Below are positions 17,231-24,996 of a stretch of DNA of 64,000 nt, one piece after another. How positions within the stretch are numbered: the stretch's first letter is position 1; each line of letters opens with the position of its first letter. The notes beneath the pieces were generated by a model that saw nothing but the letters and a program-made list of their open reading frames with translations, was not told the DNA's origin and ran no database searches. Source of the stretch: JBMORL01 sp049322335 (lineage in GTDB: Bacteria > Bacteroidota > Bacteroidia > Flavobacteriales_D > UBA2798). The DNA lies in contig JBMORL010000055.1 of assembly GCA_049322335.1 (NCBI GenBank), forward strand, positions 1-64,000, given 5' to 3'. The position numbers and the translations under genes were made by a program.

Positions 17231-18844
17231 ATGAACGAATTTGGAATCAAGCCAAAAAACTCGACACTGGAGGCGCTCGGGCTGGGTAATGTAAGTAATG
17301 CATTTTGGAATCTTACTCCCGCAGAGCTGGTGGAAGAAACATTAATGAGCGGGCAGGGTGTTCTGGCCGATACCGGTGCTTTGGCCATTGATACAGGTGA
17401 GTTTACCGGAAGATCTCCCAAAGACCGTTTTATCGTATGTGATGAAAAAACCGAAAACAGCGTTTGGTGGGGGGATATCAATATCAAATTCACTCCCGAA
17501 AAATTTGATGCTTTATACAACAGGGTAACCGCCTATCTCGCCAACCGCGATGTATATGTGCGTGACGGCTATGCCTGCGCTGATCCGAAATACAAAATGA
17601 ATATCAGGGTGATTACCGAGTATCCATGGTCCAACCTCTTTGCCTCCAATATGTTTCTTCGCCCTGCATTAAACGAACTCGAAAATTTTGAAACCGACTG
17701 GCATATTATCTGTGCTCCCGGTTTTAAAGCCAATGCAAAACTGGATGGCACCCGTCAGCATAATTTTGCTATTCTCAACTTCACCAAAAAAGTAATTCTT
17801 ATTGGTGGAACAGGGTATACGGGTGAGATCAAAAAAGGAATTTTTTCCGCACTCAATTTCATCCTTCCCCACGAAAAAAATACACTTTCCATGCACTGCT
17901 CGGCCAATATCGGGAAAGACGGAGATACGGCTGTGTTTTTCGGATTGTCGGGAACTGGAAAAACTACTTTGTCTGCCGATCCCAACCGCGGATTGATTGG
18001 TGATGACGAGCATGGATGGGCAGATGGTTCTGTTTTCAATTTCGAAGGGGGATGTTATGCCAAATGCATTGATCTTACAGAAGAAAAAGAACCTCAAATA
18101 TGGAAAGCTATAAAATTCGGATCTCTGCTGGAAAATATCGAGTTTATCGATAACACTTCAACCGTTGATTTTGCCAGTAAAACCAAAACAGAAAACACAA
18201 GAGTAAGCTATCCGATACATTATATCGACAATGCAGTTCATCCTTCCATTGGTGGAAATCCTAAAAATATTTTCTTCCTCACCGCAGATGCTTTCGGAGT
18301 ATTGCCTCCCATATCAAAACTCACCAACGAACAAGCTATGTACCATTTCATTTCCGGGTATACAGCTAAAGTGGCAGGAACAGAAGTTGGAGTTACAGAA
18401 CCACAAACTACTTTCTCCGCTTGTTTCGGGCGTGCATTTTTACCATTACATCCTGCCAAATATGCAGAACTGCTGGGTAAAAAAATGAAAGAACACAATG
18501 TTAACGTATGGCTTATAAATACCGGCTGGTCGGGAGGATCGTATGGAGTAGGTTCCAGGATTAAACTGAAATTTACCCGTGCTATGATTACAGCAGCACT
18601 TACCGGGCAACTGGATAAAGTAAAATTCCAGACTTTACCCGTTTTTAACCTGTCTGTCCCCGAATCTTGCCCTGATGTACCTGCCGAAATTTTAAATCCG
18701 AGAAATACCTGGGCAGATAAAGAAGATTACGACAACACCATCAATAAACTGGCCGGAGAATTCGTTAAGAATTTTACCCAGTATGAAAACGGATGCAGCG
18801 CAGAGATTTTGGCTGCTGCCCCGAAAGCACAGGTAAACGCCTGA
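17231..18844 (+). CDS. pckA: Phosphoenolpyruvate carboxykinase (ATP)
   Basis: A 537-residue enzyme, normal length for the ATP-dependent family, that converts oxaloacetate and ATP to phosphoenolpyruvate, CO2 and ADP in gluconeogenesis. Visible motifs are EFTGRSPKDRF (substrate binding), GGTGYTGEIKKG, MHCSANIG, the kinase P-loop GLSGTGKTTLS (about residues 238-248), IGDDEHGW with metal-binding Asp, and EGGCYAKCIDL. Active-site residues look complete. With the paa genes it fits growth on acids and aromatic compounds that enter central metabolism as acetyl- and succinyl-CoA. It stands alone with its own promoter. Confidence 0.98.
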   Translation: MNEFGIKPKNSTLEALGLGNVSNAFWNLTPAELVEETLMSGQGVLADTGALAIDTGEFTGRSPKDRFIVCDEKTENSVWWGDINIKFTPEKFDALYNRVTAYLANRDVYVRDGYACADPKYKMNIRVITEYPWSNLFASNMFLRPALNELENFETDWHIICAPGFKANAKLDGTRQHNFAILNFTKKVILIGGTGYTGEIKKGIFSALNFILPHEKNTLSMHCSANIGKDGDTAVFFGLSGTGKTTLSADPNRGLIGDDEHGWADGSVFNFEGGCYAKCIDLTEEKEPQIWKAIKFGSLLENIEFIDNTSTVDFASKTKTENTRVSYPIHYIDNAVHPSIGGNPKNIFFLTADAFGVLPPISKLTNEQAMYHFISGYTAKVAGTEVGVTEPQTTFSACFGRAFLPLHPAKYAELLGKKMKEHNVNVWLINTGWSGGSYGVGSRIKLKFTRAMITAALTGQLDKVKFQTLPVFNLSVPESCPDVPAEILNPRNTWADKEDYDNTINKLAGEFVKNFTQYENGCSAEILAAAPKAQVNA

Positions 18845-18906
18845 TTCTTGGAATTATGTTATTCATTTTAAGGATATTGAATTAACGCTGGAAGTAAGTA
18901 GTTTTA

Positions 18907-18937
18907 TTTGTAAATAAAAAAGGAATAGCTATCTTTG
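18907..18937 (+). promoter_or_regulatory. Promoter for rpmB (-33 TTTG, -7 TATCTTTG)
   Basis: TTTG at 18907-18910, 19 bases, TATCTTTG at 18930-18937 is a full match to the Bacteroidota housekeeping promoter. The rpmB ATG is 25 bases further on. Confidence 0.85.
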
Positions 18938-18961
18938 CCACCCTTTTAAAAACGAACAATT

Positions 18962-19198
18962 ATGTCACAGGTTTGCCAGATTACAGGAAAGAAAATGATG
19001 GTGGGTAATCATGTATCTCACTCCAACCGTAAAACCAAGCGTAAATTCCATCCTAACCTGATGGTGAAAAAATTCTTTATTGAAGAAGAAAACCGTTGGG
19101 TAACCCTTAAGGTTTCTGCTGCCGGATTAAGAAATATCAGCAAAAAAGGTATTTCTGCCTGCATCAGGGAAGCAAAAGCCAAAGGATTTTTGAATTAA
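18962..19198 (+). CDS. rpmB: 50S ribosomal protein L28 (bL28)
   Basis: A 78-residue basic protein with the L28 start MSQVCQITGKKMMVGNHVSHSN (first part shown), RKTKRKFHPNL and a final RNISKKGISACIREAK. It is part of the large ribosomal subunit. It has its own promoter and is followed by a strong terminator at 19221-19258, which separates it from the aminopeptidase gene. In most Bacteroidota I know, rpmG follows directly. Confidence 0.97.
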   Translation: MSQVCQITGKKMMVGNHVSHSNRKTKRKFHPNLMVKKFFIEEENRWVTLKVSAAGLRNISKKGISACIREAKAKGFLN

Positions 19199-19220
19199 GC
19201 ACGATTTTTGCCATTCATAA

Positions 19221-19258
19221 AAACGTTGTTGCACCCGCAGCAACGTTTTTTTATTTTT
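19221..19258 (+). terminator. Terminator after rpmB
   Basis: AACGTTGTTGC, a four-base loop, then GCAGCAACGTT make an 11-bp stem with a single G-T pair, followed by a run of seven T. It lies 22 bases beyond the rpmB stop and ends just before the next ATG at 19264. Confidence 0.9.
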
Positions 19259-19263
19259 ACCAA

Positions 19264-20712
19264 ATGATAAAACACTTCGCCACCCTTTTCTTTTTATGCT
19301 CTTCCGTTTATGTTTTTTCACAAAACGAAAATGGAAATAAAACAGACAAAAAACTTCCCGATGTGGCGGACTACGACACCGACCTCCTCACCAAAGATTT
19401 TCACCGCGGAAGAAGGGAAGCTCTCAGGAACCTGATGCCGGATAATTCTATGGCGGTTTTCTTCTCCAATCCCATCCGCAACCGCTCCAATGATGTGGAT
19501 TTTGAATTTCACCAGGATCCCAATTTTTATTACCTCACCGGACTGAATGAACCCAATGCAGTTCTCCTCATTTTTAAAACCATGAACCAGTTCGGGGAAA
19601 TTACCACCAACGAAATTATTTTCGTGCAGGACCGCGATCCCAATTCTGAAGTATGGACAGGAAGAAGGCTGGGAGTGGAAGGAGTAAAAGATCAACTGGG
19701 ATTTGAATTTGTTAAGTCCAACAAATCCTTTTCTGAGTTTGCTATTAAATATACGAAATACGAAAAAATCCTCACTTTGCCTCAGCACAATGATTACCGT
19801 GACGATAAAAACGACCGCGGTGATGTGGCCAGTATGGTAAAACATTTCAATTCTGAAACCGATACGCTTTCAGGAAAAGTAAACAAATTCAAACTTCCCG
19901 ACCTGATGGCTCAACTCCGGCAAATAAAACTGGCCGAAGAAATTGTGCTGTTACGAAAAGCCATTGAAATTACCTGCGAAGCCGAGATGGAACTGATGAA
20001 ATCCCTTAAACCCGGAATGAAAGAATACCAGTCGGAAGCCGTGGTGGAATTTGTATTTCATAATCATGGAGCCGAACACGAAGGATTTCCTTCCATCCAG
20101 GGCGGGGGAGAAAATAGTTGTATTCTTCATTACCAAACCAACCGCAAAACCCTTAAAAGCAAAGACCTTTTGGTAAGCGATATCGGTGCCGAATACCATG
20201 GTTATACCGCTGATGTTACCCGAACCCTTCCCGTAGACGGTAAATTCTCTACCGAAGAAGCCGCCATTTATAACCTCGTTTTAAAAGCCCAGGAAGCCGG
20301 AATAACCCAATGCAAACCCGGAAATAAATTCTGGGACCCTGATGCTGCAGCCACCAGGGTAATAGCGGCCGGGTTGGTAGAGCTGGGTATTATTAAAAAA
20401 CCTGAAGAAGTATATAAGTATTTCCTGCACAGGACTTCTCATTACCTGGGCCTTGATGTTCACGACCCCGGGCTTTACCAAACCCTTGAAGCCGGCAATG
20501 TAATTACCGTTGAGCCCGGTATTTATATTCCCGAAGGCAGCGACTGCGATCCCAAATGGTGGAATATCGGGGTGAGGATAGAAGATGATATTCTCATCAC
20601 CAAAACAGGATACGAAAACCTGTCGGATTGTGTGCCGCGTACCATTGCCGAAATTGAGCGGATTATGGCCCAGGCCAGCGGGTTGGATGATTTTATCGGT
20701 CCAAAACGATAA
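19264..20712 (+). CDS. Exported Xaa-Pro aminopeptidase (aminopeptidase P, M24B)
   Basis: A 482-residue protein with a signal peptide (residues 1-19, cut after YVFSQ), an N-terminal AMP_N domain containing DPNFYYLTGLNEPNAVLL, and a C-terminal pita-bread M24 domain. The five metal ligands can be placed: Asp in SDIGAEYHGYTADVTRT (two), His in RTSHYLGLDVHD, Glu in TVEPGIY and Glu in RIEDDILI. It releases N-terminal residues preceding Pro; export makes it a periplasmic peptide scavenger. It interrupts the usual rpmB-rpmG neighbourhood. Confidence 0.95.
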   Translation: MIKHFATLFFLCSSVYVFSQNENGNKTDKKLPDVADYDTDLLTKDFHRGRREALRNLMPDNSMAVFFSNPIRNRSNDVDFEFHQDPNFYYLTGLNEPNAVLLIFKTMNQFGEITTNEIIFVQDRDPNSEVWTGRRLGVEGVKDQLGFEFVKSNKSFSEFAIKYTKYEKILTLPQHNDYRDDKNDRGDVASMVKHFNSETDTLSGKVNKFKLPDLMAQLRQIKLAEEIVLLRKAIEITCEAEMELMKSLKPGMKEYQSEAVVEFVFHNHGAEHEGFPSIQGGGENSCILHYQTNRKTLKSKDLLVSDIGAEYHGYTADVTRTLPVDGKFSTEEAAIYNLVLKAQEAGITQCKPGNKFWDPDAAATRVIAAGLVELGIIKKPEEVYKYFLHRTSHYLGLDVHDPGLYQTLEAGNVITVEPGIYIPEGSDCDPKWWNIGVRIEDDILITKTGYENLSDCVPRTIAEIERIMAQASGLDDFIGPKR

Positions 20713-20716
20713 TTCT

Positions 20717-20747
20717 CTTGGAGATTTATCGTTTTTGCATATCTTTG
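20717..20747 (+). promoter_or_regulatory. Promoter for rpmG (-33 CTTG, -7 TATCTTTG)
   Basis: CTTG at 20717-20720, 19 bases, TATCTTTG at 20740-20747. Spacing and -7 element are the same as in the rpmB promoter. It overlaps only the four-base end after the aminopeptidase stop. Confidence 0.8.
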
Positions 20748-20770
20748 CAGCCCATTAAAAAGTAAGCACA

Positions 20771-20953
20771 ATGGCTAAGAAAGGCAACAGAATACAGGTT
20801 ATCCTCGAGTGCACCGAGCACAAGGACAGCGGCCAACCCGGTACATCACGTTATGTTACTACCAAAAACCGCAAGAATACTCCTGACAGAATCGAATTGA
20901 AAAAATACAATCCGATCCTGAAAAAAATGACAGTTCATAAAGAAATCAAATAA
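20771..20953 (+). CDS. rpmG: 50S ribosomal protein L33 (bL33)
   Basis: A 60-residue basic protein: MAKKGNRIQVILECTEHKD, then GTSRYVTTKNRKNTPDRIELKKY and PILKKMTVHKEIK, which is the L33 pattern. Only one Cys of the zinc pattern is left (CTEH), so this is a non-zinc (C-minus) form. It is followed eight bases later by the DUF4295 gene. Confidence 0.97.
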   Translation: MAKKGNRIQVILECTEHKDSGQPGTSRYVTTKNRKNTPDRIELKKYNPILKKMTVHKEIK

Positions 20954-20961
20954 GCTGAACC

Positions 20962-21114
20962 ATGGCAAAGAAAACCGTAGCAACACTTCGTACAGGTGGT
21001 AAAAACCTTACCAAAGTGATCAAGATGGTGAAATCACCAAAAACAGGAGCGTATATATTCAAGGAAGAAGTAATTCCTAATGAAAAAGTGAAAGAGTTTT
21101 TCGCAAAGAATTAA
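20962..21114 (+). CDS. DUF4295 ribosome-associated protein of Bacteroidota
   Basis: A 50-residue, very basic protein (MAKKTVATLRTGGKNLTKVI, ending EKVKEFFAKN), typical of DUF4295, which in Bacteroidota lies between rpmG and ftsY. From memory, a protein of this kind was seen as an extra large-subunit protein in a Flavobacterium ribosome structure (named bL38); I cannot check that the named protein is this family. It starts eight bases after rpmG and must be cotranscribed with it. Confidence 0.9.
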   Translation: MAKKTVATLRTGGKNLTKVIKMVKSPKTGAYIFKEEVIPNEKVKEFFAKN

Positions 21115-21134
21115 TGTAACGTATATTCTATAAT

Positions 21135-21171
21135 AAAAGGCTTCTCCCTCCGGCAGAGGCCTTTATTTTTT
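21135..21171 (+). terminator. Terminator between DUF4295 and ftsY
   Basis: AAAGGCTTCT and AGAGGCCTTT form a ten-base-pair stem with one G-T pair, closing a short loop, followed by TTATTTTTT. The T-run ends eight bases before the ftsY ATG, so full termination would leave ftsY without leader; it may act as an attenuator that lowers ftsY relative to the ribosomal genes. Confidence 0.75.
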
Positions 21172-21178
21172 AATCATT

Positions 21179-22141
21179 ATGGGATTTTTCAGCAATATTT
21201 TCAGCAGGGAAAAAAAAGAAAGCCTGGATAAAGGACTCGAAAAGACCAAACAGAGTTTCTTTTCCAAACTTACCCGCGCCATTATCGGAAAAACCAAAGT
21301 GGATGCCGAGGTATTGGATAATCTCGAAGAAATTCTTGTTTCATCGGATGTGGGAGTAGAAACTACTTTGAAAATCATTGAAAGAGTGGAGAAACGTGTG
21401 GCGGAAGAAAAATATTCGGGTACTTCAGAACTTAATCGCATCCTGAAAGAAGAAGTGGCCGCCCTGCTCACCGAAAATAATTCGGGTGCTGATGCTGATG
21501 AATTTACTGTTCCTAACGTTAATGGCCCATACGTAATGATGGTAGTAGGAGTGAACGGAGTGGGAAAAACCACTACCATCGGAAAACTGGCAGCACAATT
21601 TAAAAAACAGGGAAAAAATGTTTTGCTCGGAGCGGCTGATACTTTTCGTGCGGCTGCTGTTGACCAGTTGAAAGTGTGGTCGGAACGTGCGCAGGTTCCT
21701 CTTGTTTCACAGGGAATGGGAGCCGATCCTGCTTCGGTTGCTTTTGATACGGTGCAATCGGGAAAAGCGCAGAATGCCGATATCATTATCATCGATACTG
21801 CCGGAAGATTGCACAATAAAGTGAACCTGATGAATGAGCTGGGGAAAATTAAAAAGGTGATGCAGAAAGTGATTCCCGATGCGCCTCACGAAGTTTTACT
21901 GGTGCTGGATGCTTCTACGGGACAGAATGCCATCAACCAGTGCCGCGAGTTTACCAATGCCACACAGGTAACGTCCCTGGCACTTACGAAGCTGGACGGA
22001 ACAGCCAAGGGAGGAGTAGTGATCGGAATTTCCGACCAGTTTAAAATTCCTGTAAAATATATCGGGGTAGGAGAAAAGATAGACGACCTGCAAACATTCA
22101 GCAAAACGGAGTTTGTGGATTCGTTGTTTAGGGAGGGGTAA
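21179..22141 (+). CDS. ftsY: Signal recognition particle receptor FtsY
   Basis: A 320-residue SRP-type GTPase that docks ribosome-SRP complexes at the membrane. An N domain (residues 1-110) is followed by the G domain with P-loop GVNGVGKTTTIG (about 124-135), DTFRAAAVDQL, the DTAGR motif, TKLDGTAKGG and a C-terminal GEKIDDLQTF. It lacks the long acidic A domain of enterobacterial FtsY, as is usual in Bacteroidota. Placement after rpmG-DUF4295 is typical of the phylum. Confidence 0.98.
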   Translation: MGFFSNIFSREKKESLDKGLEKTKQSFFSKLTRAIIGKTKVDAEVLDNLEEILVSSDVGVETTLKIIERVEKRVAEEKYSGTSELNRILKEEVAALLTENNSGADADEFTVPNVNGPYVMMVVGVNGVGKTTTIGKLAAQFKKQGKNVLLGAADTFRAAAVDQLKVWSERAQVPLVSQGMGADPASVAFDTVQSGKAQNADIIIIDTAGRLHNKVNLMNELGKIKKVMQKVIPDAPHEVLLVLDASTGQNAINQCREFTNATQVTSLALTKLDGTAKGGVVIGISDQFKIPVKYIGVGEKIDDLQTFSKTEFVDSLFREG

Positions 22142-22175
22142 AATTTATTTATTGAATAGTGTCAGTAAAAATGTT

Positions 22176-22250
22176 CCGCGTAAATCTGCGCTATCTGCGG
22201 GAAATAAGCATTTCGTGAATGTCTCCCGCAGATTTCGCAGATTTCACAGA
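22176..22250. repeat. Inverted repeat in the gap after ftsY
   Basis: CCGCGTAAATCTGCGC...GCGGGA (22176-22202) and its near complement TCCCGCAGATTTCGC...ACAGA (22224-22250) form arms of 27 bases with a few mismatches around 21 bases. The arm sequence belongs to a short dispersed repeat type I have seen across Bacteroidota genomes. Function unknown; it may act as a terminator between the convergent ftsY and 22317-22697 genes. Confidence 0.6.
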
Positions 22251-22316
22251 TCAATATTGTTCGTCTTTGAGAATTACCAATAGTTTAAAAATTTTCACGA
22301 TTAAATTAGTTTAATA

Positions 22317-22697
22317 TCAATCTATGATCTTTGTAAGATGAATTTCTACATTTTCTGATGATAAGACCATTCGGGTAAACTCTTTATCCTCATTAAAAGT
22401 TATTTTATATTCACCTTGAAAAAAATAATAGTTTGTTTCGATCTTTATAACCGGTTCCTTTCCTATTTCTATATCCCATGACCCTATTCCTTCATATTCA
22501 GAATGTGATAAACTTGGCAAAAAACAATCTTTATTTTCATGAAAAGACATAATGTTTGATATCATATTGTGTTTATATGATGCATTATTGTATACTAATT
22601 CATCAACAGTATATGTTCCTTTGATTTTATTAAAATAATAATTGTAATCACCGCATGACGTAAGAATAAATATTATTATTATAGCTACAGTACGCAT
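22317..22697 (-). CDS. Small hypothetical lipoprotein
   Basis: A 126-residue precursor with a short hydrophobic signal and lipobox ILTSC (Cys at about residue 15), followed by a Tyr/Asn-rich, probably all-beta domain. The coding sequence is noticeably richer in A and T than its neighbours, which may point to recent acquisition. No family recognised. It is convergent with ftsY and has the inverted repeat between. Confidence 0.65.
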   Translation of the reverse strand: MRTVAIIIIFILTSCGDYNYYFNKIKGTYTVDELVYNNASYKHNMISNIMSFHENKDCFLPSLSHSEYEGIGSWDIEIGKEPVIKIETNYYFFQGEYKITFNEDKEFTRMVLSSENVEIHLTKIID

Positions 22698-22847
22698 TTA
22701 GATCATCAGATTAGTTTGACTACAAAACTACTTAATCTTTCGTTTGTATTTTTCTTCGGATTTTGATAGTGAGACAGAACATTACGCCCTTTGTGTGCTC
22801 CCTATAACTATCGGGATTTTTTGCGTCTTTGCGGTTTAGAATTAGCT

Positions 22848-23003
22848 TTATTTTCTGAAAATTAATTTTTTTATTTCATCAAAGGTGAAGTATTTCAATT
22901 TTCCTTCCTTATGCAATTTTAATCTTTTTGTAACTTCAGATTTCTGATGCATGGATAGAAGAGATTTTTGGGAATCAGAATGTGCGGGGTCGTTTTTTTT
23001 CAT
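22848..23003 (-). CDS. Small basic protein (51 residues)
   Basis: A 51-codon frame (MKKNDPAHSDSQKSLL, then KRLKLHKEGKLKYFTFDEIKKLIF) starting 14 bases after the stop of the DUF7793-like gene and reading the same way. The second half, with HKEGKLKYFTFDEI, recalls the C-terminal segment of small addiction-module antitoxin-like proteins, but the match is weak. No toxin is adjacent in the usual form. Probably cotranscribed with 23018-23434. Confidence 0.55.
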   Translation of the reverse strand: MKKNDPAHSDSQKSLLSMHQKSEVTKRLKLHKEGKLKYFTFDEIKKLIFRK

Positions 23004-23017
23004 CTATTGTAATAAAA

Positions 23018-23434
23018 TTATATACGCTTAAACCCCAACAACCACTCAATCGCTTTATCGCGGTCGGAGAAAAGTTTTACGGACATTCCTTTTTTTCTGA
23101 AAAAACGGAAAATAAAATTGACAATGATACGCTGAGGTAAATTTCCGCTTACTACTGCCATCGCCTGTGTGAGTGCGTGTGCTTTTGATCTTTCACTTTC
23201 TTCACGCGCTTCTTTAGTAATGGTTGTTTTTTTTCCGGGCTCTACCAACACAAGATATTTTTTAAAACCAACCGGAGGATTTTGTAACATCGCCTCAGAA
23301 TTATTGATGGAATCTTTCACATCAATCTCATAATCGTCAGTAAGCCTGAAGTAAACAATACCATTATCCCAAAACTCAATGATAGCAGAAGGATATTCCA
23401 CCGTTTTGATAATCGTTATTTTTTCAGCAGTCAC
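23018..23434 (-). CDS. DUF7793/STAS-like protein
   Basis: A 138-residue protein whose strand-helix pattern resembles the SpoIIAA/STAS-like DUF7793 family: IIEFWDNGIVYFRL near the start, a central KKYLVLVEPG, TKEAREESERSKAHALTQAMAVV, and the end LFSDRDKAIEWLLGFK. Members are found next to regulatory genes in many Bacteroidota but no reaction is known. It precedes a 51-codon gene by 14 bases. Confidence 0.6.
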   Translation of the reverse strand: MTAEKITIIKTVEYPSAIIEFWDNGIVYFRLTDDYEIDVKDSINNSEAMLQNPPVGFKKYLVLVEPGKKTTITKEAREESERSKAHALTQAMAVVSGNLPQRIIVNFIFRFFRKKGMSVKLFSDRDKAIEWLLGFKRI

Positions 23435-23484
23435 TAAAAGCGTTTATGTCGACTACCAATTTAATTAAAAGTCTTACAATCAGG

Positions 23485-24996
23485 CTAATGGCTTTTAACA
23501 GGAAATCCGGATAATGTGAAATTTTTAATGAACTCAATGGATCCGGAAATAGCAGGATGAAGGTAGATATCAGTTGAAACCTGCGGGATTTTTTTGCGGT
23601 AGGTGGTTATCATTTTTTCCAGTAATGACGCGGTTTTTAGCGGCCTTCTGAACCCGATGGCCTGGGTAGCATTCATCAGTTCTATGGCGAGTAATTTCTC
23701 TGTATTTTCTGTCACGCGAAAGGCTTTGGTAGCAGCATTGGCGCCCATACTCACGTGGTCTTCCTGCCCGTTGGAGGAATCGATGGTGTCTACCGAAGCA
23801 GGCGTGCATAATTGTTTATTCTGACTCGCAATGGAAGCAGCAGTGTATTGCGGAATCATAAAACCGGAATTTAAACCAGCATCTTTTACCAGGAATGCAG
23901 GAAGCCCTCTTGTTCCTGAAATCAGTTTATAGGTTCTTCTTTCGGAAATACTTCCCAGTTCTGCGAGGGCAATAGAAAGAAAATCGAATGCAATGGCAAG
24001 TGGTTGTCCGTGAAAATTTCCGGCAGAGATCACTTTATCTTCATCCGGAAAAATAGTAGGATTATCGGTTACAGAATTAATTTCTGTTTCCATTACATGA
24101 ATAAAATACCGGATGGCATCTTTGGAAGCACCATGTACCTGAGGAATACAACGGAAGGAATAAGGATCCTGCACATGTGTTTTTTTTCGTTTGATGAGCT
24201 GGCTTCCTTTCAGCAGATTACGGAAATTTTCTGCTGTAACCCGTTGTCCGTTATGCGGACGGATCGACTGGATATCTTCATCAAAAGGTTCGGGGCGGCC
24301 GTCATAGGCTTCGAGGGAAAGACAACCGGTGATATCGGCCCATTTGCTGAGGTGCATGGCTTTTATGGCACACCAGGTTCCGTATGCGCTCATAAATTGA
24401 GTTCCGTTCAATAATGCAAGTCCTTCTTTCGGCTGGAGTTTTATGGACTGAAGTTTTTCTTTTTGTAGTGCCTGTTTTGCTGAAGTCCTGATTCCGTTAT
24501 GGTTCACTTCTCCTTCACCGATCAGTGCCAGCGAAAGATGGGCGAGGGGAGCGAGGTCGCCCGAAGCACCAAGAGATCCTTGCTGGTAAACTACCGGCAA
24601 AATATTTTTGTTGAACAATGCAATCAGCTGCTCAACTGTTTTTAAAGAAACACCTGAATGTCCCAGTGACAAAGCATGAATTTTAAGCAGCAGCATCAGT
24701 TTTACGATTTCCTGCGGTACTTCTTCCCCGGTTCCGCAGGCGTGTGAGCGTACAAGATTTTCCTGCAGTTTTTCAAGGTCTTTGGCGGGAATGGTGGTAT
24801 TGCACAAAGAACCAAACCCGGTATTTATCCCGTAGATAGGCTCCTTTGAATTTTTTATTTTTTTCTGGAGATAACTGTAACACTTTTCAATTCTCTTTTT
24901 CGATTCAACTGAAAGGGTAAGAGTTTTTTTCTCTGAAAGGATTTTTTCAATCGTTTCAATGGAAATTTTTGCCGGGCTCACCTGGTATACGCTCAT
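23485..24996 (-). CDS. hutH: Histidine ammonia-lyase
   Basis: A 503-residue lyase that removes ammonia from L-histidine to give urocanate. The MIO-forming triad Ala144-Ser145-Gly146 is in GSLGASGDLAPLAHL, the catalytic Tyr54 in YGINTGFG, RSHACGTGEE and QEDHVSMGA are as in histidine rather than phenylalanine lyases. Its start overlaps the hisS stop by four bases (ATGA), so both are made from one transcript. The other hut genes (hutU, hutI, hutG) are not in the window; the coupling with hisS suggests balance between use and breakdown of histidine, which is inference. Confidence 0.95.
   Translation of the reverse strand: MSVYQVSPAKISIETIEKILSEKKTLTLSVESKKRIEKCYSYLQKKIKNSKEPIYGINTGFGSLCNTTIPAKDLEKLQENLVRSHACGTGEEVPQEIVKLMLLLKIHALSLGHSGVSLKTVEQLIALFNKNILPVVYQQGSLGASGDLAPLAHLSLALIGEGEVNHNGIRTSAKQALQKEKLQSIKLQPKEGLALLNGTQFMSAYGTWCAIKAMHLSKWADITGCLSLEAYDGRPEPFDEDIQSIRPHNGQRVTAENFRNLLKGSQLIKRKKTHVQDPYSFRCIPQVHGASKDAIRYFIHVMETEINSVTDNPTIFPDEDKVISAGNFHGQPLAIAFDFLSIALAELGSISERRTYKLISGTRGLPAFLVKDAGLNSGFMIPQYTAASIASQNKQLCTPASVDTIDSSNGQEDHVSMGANAATKAFRVTENTEKLLAIELMNATQAIGFRRPLKTASLLEKMITTYRKKIPQVSTDIYLHPAISGSIEFIKNFTLSGFPVKSH

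Noticed and set aside
23485..24996. Tyrosine or phenylalanine ammonia-lyase
   Set aside because: RSHACGTGEE and QEDHVSMGA follow the histidine-lyase pattern, and the gene is coupled to hisS.
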